From Aliiglaciecola lipolytica E3 (GTDB lineage Bacteria; Pseudomonadota; Gammaproteobacteria; Enterobacterales; Alteromonadaceae), in contig NZ_BAEN01000042.1 of the NCBI RefSeq assembly GCF_000314975.1, positions 1-64,000 of the forward strand: a stretch of DNA of 64,000 nt, written 5' to 3'. This document shows, one piece after another, positions 1-7,345 of this stretch. How positions within the stretch are numbered: the first letter of the stretch is position 1; the number at the start of each line of letters is the position of its first letter. The notes beneath the pieces are model-generated. The model ran no database searches, had not been told where the DNA came from, and saw nothing but the letters and a program-made list of their open reading frames with translations. The translations under genes and the position numbers were made by a program.

Positions 1-528
1 TGACACATCAAAATCAAGCACTGGAAGCATCGAGTCGAGATTCATCTTTTTTTGAAGAGCTGAGGATTCCAACAAACCAAACTCTTCACCATTATGATAC
101 TGAAATTGGTATTTTTTAGGCTCACTAGCAATGTCAACTAAGCGCCGTAACTCACCTGAGTTACCAGCGTAATAAAGATATCCAGCCTGACTAAAAGGGT
201 CGAACTTCTTAATGTCGCAAAATGCAATGTAAGTCTTTAAGGCGCTTAATTTAACTACTAGAGACCATGCATTGGTTTCATTTTTCTTCTCTTGATCAAC
301 CCATCTTTTTAGCTTTTGCATTCTTTCCAGTCGAGAGGGTTTAGCTAATGGTTTTTTGGGATCACACTGTTCATGACACCAATAAATAAAATTGTGTCTT
401 GTGCTGTTTAGCACCCCTTCTGGCCGTATATCAACGATCAAATCTAATGAAGTAACATTTTTCTTAGTAATCGGCGGAGCGGGTGATTTATTTTGATTTC
501 TCGATGCTGCTAATCGACTTTTTGCCAT
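1..528 (-). CDS. Partial protein of the inserted integrase cassette, cut by window edge
   Basis: The reading frame is open on the minus strand from an ATG at 526-528 to the left edge (176 codons, no stop). The product begins MAKSRLAASRNQNK and is basic at its N-terminus, with Trp/Tyr-rich stretches; I do not recognise a domain. The ATG lies 4 bases after the stop of the upstream tyrosine recombinase, and the ribosome site AGGTGAT overlaps that stop, so the two genes are translationally coupled. Multi-gene recombinase operons of this kind occur in the strand-biased circularizing elements and gamma-mobile-trio islands of Vibrio and relatives. By context it is probably the second gene of such a set. 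Confidence 0.7.
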   Translation of the reverse strand, partial: MAKSRLAASRNQNKSPAPPITKKNVTSLDLIVDIRPEGVLNSTRHNFIYWCHEQCDPKKPLAKPSRLERMQKLKRWVDQEKKNETNAWSLVVKLSALKTYIAFCDIKKFDPFSQAGYLYYAGNSGELRRLVDIASEPKKYQFQYHNGEEFGLLESSALQKKMNLDSMLPVLDFDVS

Positions 529-532
529 ATCA

Positions 533-1747
533 TCACCTCAGCGATTGTTGTGCGAATTGATTTTTACGCTGAGCGAATTCCAACCATGTTTTATTGTCAT
601 TCATGTAGTTAACGTATTTTTGAGTGGTAGAGGTGCTTTCATGCCCCATCAAATCAGCCAGCTCCTGTAACAAAGCCTCGAAGGGCTTACCTGTTTCCAT
701 ATGTTTGCTGTACAGCCAGTCGGTTGCGAAAGTGGCTCGTAAGTCATGAGGGGCAAAATAAATATCAAGCCCACAGTGTGTCAAATCATTGCGGATAGTT
801 TCCACATACTTTTGAATGGTGTTTGGAGCGTAGATATTGCCATTCGATTTAACGAATAAGTGGTTATGGCGAAGTAATCCTTTTTCAATAGCCTTCTTCC
901 TCGCCTTACTTAACTTGTACTCGTACAACAGATCCATGACACTGGCTGGGATTTCAATTGTTCTGTTTTTTTTGAACTTGGTTAAGCAACCGTTAATATT
1001 CTCACCAATTTGCACCTTAACTACTTTAGCTTTTGGCTTGTCCACGACAGAGGCAGGAAATGTTATTAATTCCTCCAATCTCAATCCCGTTTCAGTTTTT
1101 AAGTACACCATTAGGGCTTTAGTGTCAGATGAATTTTCAATATCAAGGTGTTTATAAAGCTCTTGTTTTTCATCTTCACGAAGTGGGTTAAGCTCTCGAA
1201 TATCAGCATCTTGAGGTTTTTTTATGTTCTTAAATGGTCTAGTGAGACCTGTGGTGTATACAATAATTTCCTTACTGTGACTGCGATTGAGATGTGAGAG
1301 CATTTCATGTTGTGCTCTGTTTCCTTTGTTGCTTATGCGAACAGTCTTTGCCTTAAACTCAAATGGTCGAAAGGTTTTGCTGATTGAAATGATCCGCTGG
1401 CGATGAAGGAAGATGAAGTAATTGACAACTTTCAAAACATAGTTAGAGGCTGTACTTGGAGAACCACCGACTTTTCCAGTTTCATCCTTGGTATAAAGGT
1501 TTTCCAATAAATAGTCTCGATATCTCACGATTGGACTTTCCTCTACCTTCTCGGTGCAGTCATATATTGTTAACGGAGGTTTTTCATCAACCAGAAGGCC
1601 AGTCCTTGGGTGTGTATGTTCGGGGATTTCCGTGCTCAACCACCGATAGAAGCTCAATAACGCAACTGCATGGGATTGAATCGTCTTATCGGAGGATATA
1701 TCTGGATCTGCCAACAAAGAGTGAAGATATAGATTCACTGGCACCAC
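533..1747 (-). CDS. Tyrosine recombinase/integrase of an element inserted in rumB
   Basis: Site-specific recombinase of the phage-integrase family. With the GTG at 1747 as residue 1, the catalytic residues visible are Arg223 (TGLRLEEL), His334-x-x-Arg337 (PHDLRATF), His369 (LMGHES) and the nucleophile Tyr378 (QKYVNY). An N-terminal SAM-like core-binding domain precedes them. The start is doubtful: the frame is open upstream to a stop at 1856-1858, and the extra codons read like protein (PILIDPDGIN), yet contain no ATG, GTG or TTG. The gene is transcribed away from the rumB junction and is coupled to the next gene at 528. It is probably the recombinase that inserted this element into rumB. Confidence 0.85.
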   Translation of the reverse strand: MVPVNLYLHSLLADPDISSDKTIQSHAVALLSFYRWLSTEIPEHTHPRTGLLVDEKPPLTIYDCTEKVEESPIVRYRDYLLENLYTKDETGKVGGSPSTASNYVLKVVNYFIFLHRQRIISISKTFRPFEFKAKTVRISNKGNRAQHEMLSHLNRSHSKEIIVYTTGLTRPFKNIKKPQDADIRELNPLREDEKQELYKHLDIENSSDTKALMVYLKTETGLRLEELITFPASVVDKPKAKVVKVQIGENINGCLTKFKKNRTIEIPASVMDLLYEYKLSKARKKAIEKGLLRHNHLFVKSNGNIYAPNTIQKYVETIRNDLTHCGLDIYFAPHDLRATFATDWLYSKHMETGKPFEALLQELADLMGHESTSTTQKYVNYMNDNKTWLEFAQRKNQFAQQSLR

Positions 1748-2134
1748 ATTGATACCATCGGGGTCTATTAAAATTGGAAGTTTATGAGCAAATGGTTTTG
1801 AGTTGTCCCTAACGTCATGGATGATCTCGCCACTGTCTGTCAGGGTGTGGCCTACTTATAAATGAGGGATATTTCTCCGTACTAATCCACATAAGACAAT
1901 AGTCAAAGCCGAAGTCATCTGGAAACGACCTATTTTGTTCAATCACATTAACACCTAAATCATCCGTTATTCACACTGCTAAGCCTTCCCCCAGGGGGTT
2001 ACGCGTTCATACATCTACTTTTTCAAGATATTTCTTAACCAATAGTAAAAATTGTAACCACCCCTCATCTCGACGTCTAATTTATACAACCTGAAACATT
2101 ACAACATGTGATGTCTAAAGTATTTCCCAACTGT
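1748..2134. other. Terminal non-coding part of the inserted element
   Basis: About 390 bases between the recombinase and the rumB fragment. No convincing gene is seen. The part next to the recombinase carries a likely coding extension of that gene (1748-1855). The rest should hold the recombinase promoter and the terminal recombination site. The last bases (2127-2148) form an inverted repeat across the border with rumB. Confidence 0.45.
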
Positions 2135-2148
2135 AAGCGCATAGTTGG
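2127..2148. repeat. Candidate attachment core: 6-bp inverted repeat across element/rumB border
   Basis: CCAACT at 2127-2132 and AGTTGG at 2143-2148 are perfect inverted repeats separated by 10 bases. The rumB reading frame is recognisable up to about 2135, so one arm is rumB sequence and the other belongs to the insert. Inverted arms around a short spacer are the normal layout of a tyrosine recombinase core site. That this is the crossover site is inference. Confidence 0.45.
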
Positions 2149-2368
2149 ACGAGAATGCCAAAATGCCATGGCGCTGCATTTCAGCTTTGATTTGAAAGAC
2201 GGGTACGCCCATTTTAATACCGAGTAACTTAGCTTCACGCGACCGTGCAACCACGCAGCCGTCATTGTTGGACAGCACCACAATCGGCGTATCTTTTAAA
2301 TCAGGACGAAACAGCTTCTCACAACTGGCGTAAAAGTTGTTGCAGTCCACCAAGGCAAATACTGGCAT
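2135..2368 (-). pseudogene. rumB: rumB (umuC-like) fragment, 78 codons, interrupted
   Basis: The first 78 residues of a UmuC-type Y-family polymerase subunit (begins MPVFALVDCNN, then SSNYAL), about one fifth of the usual ~420 residues. After NYAL the frame leaves the family and stops at 2099. The start ATG at 2366-2368 lies 7 bases after the rumA stop, as expected for a rumAB operon. The break coincides with the end of the recombinase-bearing insert. rumB is also the site broken by the resistance cluster in SXT itself. Without RumB the SOS mutagenesis function of this locus is lost unless the rest is elsewhere. Confidence 0.9.
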
Positions 2369-2375
2369 GGGATAG

Positions 2376-2825
2376 TCACGACTTACGGCGTATGTTTCGC
2401 ACCACATTGGTGACCACACCAAATATCTCTAACTCTGTCCCTTCAGGAATATGAATGGGCTCATACACCTGGTTTCTTGGGATCAGCATGACGCACGGCC
2501 TTAGTTGAAGCTCCTTTACCGTGAGTTCACCATGGATGCCAGCGATGACAATGTCACCGTGTTCGGCTTGGACAGAGCGATCAACCACCAGAATATCATC
2601 TGGGTGAATCCCGGCATCAATCATTGAATCACCTTCAACACGCACAAAGAACGTTGCAGCCGGTCGCTTGATGCACAGCTCGTTGAGGTCGAGCGTTTGC
2701 TCAACATAATCCTGCGCTGGTGAAGGAAAACCAGCAGAAACACGTTCCATGAACAATGGAATACGAAGGCGCTTGGCTTTGATGAAGGCAAGTGCGCCGC
2801 TACGGCCTATCAGCGAGACACTCAT
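2376..2825 (-). CDS. rumA: RumA, UmuD-like self-cleaving SOS protein
   Basis: 149-residue UmuD homologue, the usual length. It shows the LexA/UmuD serine peptidase features: Ser67 in EGDSMID, Lys104 in ELTVKEL, and a cleavage site at Ala31-Gly32 in VSAGFP. In the family, RecA filaments trigger self-cleavage, and the product joins the UmuC-type partner to form an error-prone polymerase. Its partner rumB is cut off directly downstream. A LexA box sits 27 bases before the start codon, so it should be DNA-damage inducible. Known backbone gene of R391/SXT elements. Confidence 0.95.
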   Translation of the reverse strand: MSVSLIGRSGALAFIKAKRLRIPLFMERVSAGFPSPAQDYVEQTLDLNELCIKRPAATFFVRVEGDSMIDAGIHPDDILVVDRSVQAEHGDIVIAGIHGELTVKELQLRPCVMLIPRNQVYEPIHIPEGTELEIFGVVTNVVRNIRRKS

Positions 2826-2851
2826 GACGAACCTCGAAAAATCATAATTAA

Positions 2852-2871
2852 TACTGTTTGTTTATACAGTA
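2852..2871 (-). promoter_or_regulatory. LexA (SOS) box upstream of rumA
   Basis: TACTGT-N8-ACAGTA, containing the canonical CTGT-N8-ACAG with perfect dyad arms, 27 bases upstream of rumA. It matches the gammaproteobacterial LexA operator and fits the SOS control known for umuDC/rumAB operons. Confidence 0.9.
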
Positions 2872-3464
2872 TCTAATGCTATGCTGATTTCTACAAGTAA
2901 AATTGTAGGTAAAACTGTAGTTGTTCGAGTAAGACGTTGTGTCGTGGGTGATTTATTTCTTGTGTTGAAAAGCTTGATGTGGGGATTGCTCGCCCTCGTC
3001 AAAGCCTGCAAGGCTTGGACAATACTGCTTCTGCCTACTGCTCTTGTTTCTGTTACTGATCCTGTTACTGCTACTGGTTAACGCATGGGTCAAGTAACCG
3101 TCAGACAAGGCTTGTTGGACCCTTCGCAAAGGGTTTCAAAACAGTTAGTAAAATTCTGTTTCGTATTGAATTTACTGGCTTAAAGGGAAGTCAGGAGCAT
3201 CATTAAAATGCTCAGTCGAACTCAGTTAAAGCCTTTTTCAACCGTTTGAAAAGGGGTTGGCTAAGCCATACGTAAAGGGTATTGGTAAGGGTTACCTAAA
3301 GGGTTTAGCTAAGGCTTTCTGAAAGGCTTAGCCAAAGCCTTCATACATGGGTTCACCCAGTAGAAAGATTAAAAAAACGCTGAGGTATCCAAGGTGCATT
3401 TTGAAAAACCTGTGGCACAGTGAAATAACCCAAAGCGAACAATAGAATTGAAGAGGAACCATCA
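2872..3464. other. Palindrome-rich non-coding segment between rumA and the exonuclease
   Basis: No credible gene (an open frame at 2881-3081 lacks a ribosome site and looks like chance). 2897-2920 holds two tandem near-identical 12-mers (GTAAAAyTGTAG). From about 3000 to 3350 the words AAGCC, GGCTT and AAGGGTT recur on both strands, making many short inverted repeats, for example AAGCC-N5-GGCTT near 3003 and CCCTT-N4-AAGGG near 3119. The function is unknown. Such density is seen at replication or protein-binding regions, but nothing here proves that. Confidence 0.5.
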
Positions 3465-4373
3465 ATGACAAGAGCCCCTGCGCCATTTCCGCTAGAGCGC
3501 CTCGCGGAGATCCCAGAAAGACCAGAAGATTTTAGATTGCTGGAGCGCATTCCATTAACGCGTGAACCGCAGTCCTGGCCACTTGAACTTTCTCCTGTGG
3601 TCGGTGATGAACAGCCAATGGTGCTGCTCGATACAGAGACAACCGGACTGTCTGCCGATGACGAGTCCATTATTGAGCTTGGTATGGTTAAGGTGCTTTA
3701 CAGCCCATCAGCTATGCGGATTGTGTCGATTGTTGATGTGATCAGCCTGTATGAAGATCCCGGCAAGCCAATCCCCGAGCTGATCACCGAGTTAACCGGT
3801 ATCACCGATGATATGGTGCAAGGCCAGCGCATTGATGATGCAATTGTAGCGAGTTGGTTATCCGATGATCCGCTGGTGGTTGCACACAATGCACAGTTTG
3901 ATCGTCCTTTCTTTGAAAAGCGGTTTGCTGCATTAGGCCATCTATCTTGGGCCTGTTCAGCCAGTGGCATAGATTGGAAAGCACTGGGCTTTGAAAGTAG
4001 AAAGCTTGAGTACCTGCTGCTTCGCTTAGGTTGGTTCTATGAAGGACACCGAGCTGCAACCGATTGTTTGGCGATGGCCTGGTTGTTCTATTTGTTGCCC
4101 GAGTCCGTTGCAAACTTGTTGTCTGAAGCAGACAGGCGAACTGTATTAGTTCGTGCGTTTGGTGCGCCGTTTGACGTAAAGGACTATTTAAAAGAGCGCG
4201 GTTACCGTTGGCATGACGGTGTTAAAGGTGCCAACAAACATTGGTGGCGCGAAATCAGCGAAGACGAGCTGCCGCTGGAGCAAGCTTACCTGGATGATTT
4301 GTACCATCGTGGCTCAGAACATGCCCACTATGACTACAAAGATGCCCGCAATCGATTTAAAGCTTTGTCATAG
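3465..4373 (+). CDS. DEDDh 3'-5' exonuclease (DNA polymerase III epsilon-like)
   Basis: 302-residue protein with a clear DnaQ-type exonuclease domain at about residues 50-215. Asp56 and Glu58 lie in LLDTETTG (ExoI), Asp146 in AHNAQFD (ExoII), and His195 and Asp200 in HRAATD (ExoIII, h-type). The C-terminal ~90 residues (RGYRWHDGVKGANKHWWREI) resemble the small C-terminal module found in ICE-borne DnaQ-like proteins. It probably trims or proofreads 3' ends in ICE DNA metabolism. The ATG at 3465 is preceded by GAGGA. It occupies the position of a conserved backbone gene between rumA and traI in SXT/R391 elements. Confidence 0.85.
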   Translation: MTRAPAPFPLERLAEIPERPEDFRLLERIPLTREPQSWPLELSPVVGDEQPMVLLDTETTGLSADDESIIELGMVKVLYSPSAMRIVSIVDVISLYEDPGKPIPELITELTGITDDMVQGQRIDDAIVASWLSDDPLVVAHNAQFDRPFFEKRFAALGHLSWACSASGIDWKALGFESRKLEYLLLRLGWFYEGHRAATDCLAMAWLFYLLPESVANLLSEADRRTVLVRAFGAPFDVKDYLKERGYRWHDGVKGANKHWWREISEDELPLEQAYLDDLYHRGSEHAHYDYKDARNRFKALS

Positions 4374-4376
4374 CCT

Positions 4377-4410
4377 CTTGCATATTTGAAAACCTCTGGA
4401 AAATGGAAAG
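4377..4410 (+). repeat. Copy 1 of a promoter-region repeat also found at 56351
   Basis: CTTGCATATTTGAAAA is followed by TGGAxAATGxAAA. The same block occurs at 56351-56384 upstream of an unrelated gene. Both copies lie just after a stop codon and 36-60 bases before a start, so a shared promoter or regulator site is likely. Confidence 0.5.
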
Positions 4411-4446
4411 TGAACTCATGGTTTAACCAACAAGAGGAATCTTTCC

Positions 4447-4746
4447 ATGTACCAAGACAGCTACATTGAATACTGGGGCGAAATCTTCGTCTCTGCCCGC
4501 ATCATTGAATTTGGCATCACGTTCGAGCGCTTTCTTAAAGATCCATGGAAGCATTTGATGTCCTGTGGCCAAGAGTCTGCCCCAGACGCGATTGCTGAAG
4601 GGATGCTGCCATTGCTGCCAGCTCAGGCAGAAGTTGCCAGGCGCATTCGGGAGAGTGAGCAACGAGCCCTGATGTCCACATACTCGGAAAAAGGGAAGTC
4701 TGAAAGCAGTAACATCGTGGTGCCACTGGTTCGGGTAGCGCATTGA
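4447..4746 (+). CDS. Small conserved ICE backbone protein of unknown function
   Basis: 99-residue soluble protein (begins MYQDSYIEYWGEIF); no domain recognised. It is mixed helical, with Trp/Tyr-rich N-terminus and a charged C-terminus. The ATG follows AGAGGAAT. Its position after the exonuclease matches a small conserved gene in SXT-type elements, and it marks the left border of the BREX insertion. No function can be inferred. Confidence 0.7.
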   Translation: MYQDSYIEYWGEIFVSARIIEFGITFERFLKDPWKHLMSCGQESAPDAIAEGMLPLLPAQAEVARRIRESEQRALMSTYSEKGKSESSNIVVPLVRVAH

Positions 4747-5063
4747 TAGCGGCTACCAGCAATGGCATGAAACAGTGTCTTCACGCCCATACCTGAGCGG
4801 CAATTGCAATCCAGATCAAAAAGTTGCCGCTTAGTCTTCCCTACAAAATAATTTGTGATAGGATGATACCTAATAAAATTAATTAGGTTGAAGCCTATTC
4901 AGTGTGTTATGGCCATCTGTCCAGCTTCAACCGGTAGAGATTGCTAAGTCATTGCGGATAAAGAGCAGCATTGAGTGACACTATTCAATGTGATTACGCG
5001 ATGTCGGTCCGTACTTTATAAACAGAGTTTTAAGAAACTGGTTGAATTGGATAAACAAGACGC
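4747..5063 (+). promoter_or_regulatory. Upstream region of the BREX operon with two inverted repeats
   Basis: A 317-base non-coding region. CCTAAT at 4869-4874 pairs with ATTAGG at 4882-4887, and CATTGA at 4969-4974 pairs with TCAATG at 4985-4990. The first gene downstream is a WYL-domain regulator. BrxR proteins bind inverted repeats near their own promoters, so these are candidate operators. The assignment is inferred from position. Confidence 0.4.
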
Positions 5064-5984
5064 ATGACAAATGATGGTCTGAAACAAACGGTAGTGGCGA
5101 AGTCAGATAGGCTTTCGCAGATAGCGCAGTTGCCACAAGCAACCAGGGATCGCATTGCCCACATCGATTTCACCTTATTGTTTAAGGGAGAAGCGGTGCG
5201 AGCGGATTTAGTCGATCGCTTCAGCATAGCCGCTGCACAAGCAACGAAAGACTTCACAATGTACAGAGAGCTCGCGCCAGGCAACATTGAGTATGACCAA
5301 AAGCTCAAATTGCATAAGCGTGGTGAAGCTTTTGAGCCCCTGTTCGACTATGACGTTGTGAGAACACTGGCGACGATTAGCCAAGGGTACGGAGATGGCT
5401 TCACTGGAAAGGTAAAACCACCACTGGCTTGTGAAGCGCCTTATCACCTTAACAAGCCGAGTTTATCGATAGTAGCGAAAGTCACCGAGGCCATCTACAA
5501 AGGCAAAGCCTTGAGTATCACCTATGTGTCGTTATCGAGCGGTGAAACCACGCGTGAAATTGTGCCGCATACGCTGGTGGACAATGGCCTGCGTTGGCAC
5601 GTTCGTGGTTTTGACCGCAAGCATAATGAGTTTCGTGACTTTGTACTGACCCGAATTAAAGCAGCGGGTGTGCTTGAAGATTCAAAGCTGTCTGAGGCTG
5701 AACTTGAAACTCAGGACCGACAATGGAACAGATTTGTAGAGCTGGAGTTAGTACCACACCCACGCATTGAACACAGCGAAGCGATTGAACTGGATTATGG
5801 CATGGCGGGTGGCGTTCTAAAGGTTGAGATTAGAGCTGCAATCGCTGGGTATTTGCTTCGCCAATGGCATGTGGATTGTTCAAAAAAATCCGAATTAGAG
5901 CCAAGAGATTTTCAACTAGCGCTGAAAAATCTAGGTGCCTTATATGGTGTGGGTAATTTAAAAATAGCACCTGGTTATGAGTAA
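5064..5984 (+). CDS. brxR: BrxR-like WYL-domain transcriptional regulator of BREX
   Basis: 306-residue protein. The N-terminal ~80 residues are winged-helix-like (FKGEAVRADLVDRFSIAAAQATKDF). A WYL domain occupies about residues 140-220 (ALSITYVSLSSGE, LRWHVRGFDRKHNEFRDF), and a C-terminal extension follows. This is the architecture of BrxR/CapW-type repressors, dimers that silence defence operons and are thought to sense nucleic acid or nucleotide signals through the WYL fold. It is the first gene of the operon, 16 bases before brxA, with inverted repeats upstream. Annotation by architecture and position is firm; the signal sensed is unknown. Confidence 0.88.
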   Translation: MTNDGLKQTVVAKSDRLSQIAQLPQATRDRIAHIDFTLLFKGEAVRADLVDRFSIAAAQATKDFTMYRELAPGNIEYDQKLKLHKRGEAFEPLFDYDVVRTLATISQGYGDGFTGKVKPPLACEAPYHLNKPSLSIVAKVTEAIYKGKALSITYVSLSSGETTREIVPHTLVDNGLRWHVRGFDRKHNEFRDFVLTRIKAAGVLEDSKLSEAELETQDRQWNRFVELELVPHPRIEHSEAIELDYGMAGGVLKVEIRAAIAGYLLRQWHVDCSKKSELEPRDFQLALKNLGALYGVGNLKIAPGYE

Positions 5985-6000
5985 TAAATAAGATATACAA

Positions 6001-6801
6001 ATGAAAGATTTAATAGAGAAAATGAGTGTTCAAGATTATAACACTGCAATTAAAGATATTGCGGGCCTGAAAGACTATACGCTTGTTTTCAATATAATTA
6101 GCGCCTATTTTTGTGAGCCTAATTTGACTGACTCGAAGATAACTGATGAAAATGAGTTTGACATTAGAACTTCAAAAACTCGCAATAAAGTAAGTTGGGC
6201 GATTAATAAGGCGATTCTAAAGTTTATAAATCAAGATCATGAGCTTTTAATTAAAAAAATTTATCTTTCAGATGCGCCTTTAATAGATAAGAAGTTTTGC
6301 TTTTTATGGCACCTATGTCTAAATAATCGGTTGTTCAGAGAAGTCACAACACAAGTGTTCAGTAAAGTGTATTTCACAGGAAGAGCACAGATTTCACAGG
6401 ACGACATCATTGCCTTTCTAAAAGATAAAATGTCTTCAGAGGGTCCTGATTTTCCGCAATGGTCAGAAGATACTTTATATAGAGTTGCTACAAAGTACCT
6501 CAGTTTAATGACCAAGTTTGACTTTGTAACGGTAGGGCGGGTGAAGTCTTTCAATCATATTCGCCCAACACCTGAGGCATTAGTGCTTTTCGTATATTTC
6601 TCTAATTTATTCTCACCTGAGATAAAAAGCATTTTTGAGCATGAATTGCTCCCTGCAAGTTTTATAGCCAAAGAAGATATTCAAGACCGATTCAAAAAGC
6701 TTTCAATGAAAGGCTTCTTTGACATGAGTTTCAATGGTGTAGCGCTCAATGTCGAATTAACTCATACCTATAAGGATATATGCGATGCCCTTTATAGCTG
6801 A
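6001..6801 (+). CDS. brxA: BrxA (DUF1819) BREX protein
   Basis: 266-residue protein at the normal place and near-normal size for BrxA in type I BREX. It is AT-rich and lysine/isoleucine-rich compared with the ICE backbone, a sign of separate acquisition. In E. coli, BrxA is a small helical DNA-binding protein needed for phage defence. No catalytic motif is expected, and none is seen. Its last 17 bases overlap brxB, so the two are coupled. The call rests mostly on gene order plus the DUF1819-like N-terminus (IISAYFCEPNLTD). Confidence 0.88.
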   Translation: MKDLIEKMSVQDYNTAIKDIAGLKDYTLVFNIISAYFCEPNLTDSKITDENEFDIRTSKTRNKVSWAINKAILKFINQDHELLIKKIYLSDAPLIDKKFCFLWHLCLNNRLFREVTTQVFSKVYFTGRAQISQDDIIAFLKDKMSSEGPDFPQWSEDTLYRVATKYLSLMTKFDFVTVGRVKSFNHIRPTPEALVLFVYFSNLFSPEIKSIFEHELLPASFIAKEDIQDRFKKLSMKGFFDMSFNGVALNVELTHTYKDICDALYS

Positions 6802-7333
6802 TCACAAACAAAAGTTTGCTGACCTAGACTTTAATATTGAAAACCAAGATCAGCTTCGTCGGCAAGCCAATGGTGGTAACAGTATATTGTTTTCCTATTG
6901 TCCAGGTGAGGAAAATTTATACATTGACAAAGCGAGAGATATTTATGAAGAGAAAGCGGAATTCATAGATATCAGCCAATTACTTGTCAGATTTATAGAT
7001 TCCGATGGCTGGGATGCTTTCTCCGAGTACTACAGAGATTTCATTAACACTCCACATGTTGTTTTCAAATCTGACGATCCAGAACAAGACCTTTTTGACA
7101 TGATTATTTCAGCCATTAAACAGGCTTGTGAAAAGGATAAGATTCCATTTCTTATTCGAAGTGGTTGCTTGTATGGCACGGGTATAGAGAATGTAAACAT
7201 AATGGAGCACAAAGATGTTATGCAGCTAAAGCATCCACTTGTCATTTTCTATCCATCGAAAATATCAGAAGACAACATTTTATTCTTGAATTTTAGACCA
7301 GCATCAAAGTATCGCTGTACGTTAGTGAAATAG
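6785..7333 (+). CDS. brxB: BrxB (DUF1788) BREX protein
   Basis: 182-residue protein, typical BrxB length, with the DUF1788-like run ILFSYCPGEENLYI and the ending HPLVIFYPSKISEDNILFLNFRPASKYRC. BrxB is required for type I BREX defence and methylation; its biochemical role is unsettled, probably bridging other subunits. It overlaps brxA by 17 bases and lies 12 bases before brxC. Confidence 0.9.
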   Translation: MPFIADHKQKFADLDFNIENQDQLRRQANGGNSILFSYCPGEENLYIDKARDIYEEKAEFIDISQLLVRFIDSDGWDAFSEYYRDFINTPHVVFKSDDPEQDLFDMIISAIKQACEKDKIPFLIRSGCLYGTGIENVNIMEHKDVMQLKHPLVIFYPSKISEDNILFLNFRPASKYRCTLVK

Positions 7334-7345
7334 GGACTAATTTAA

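Noticed and set aside
2881-3081. 66-codon open frame after rumA
   Set aside because: Low-complexity Val/Leu-rich product, no ribosome site, inside a repeat-rich non-coding region.
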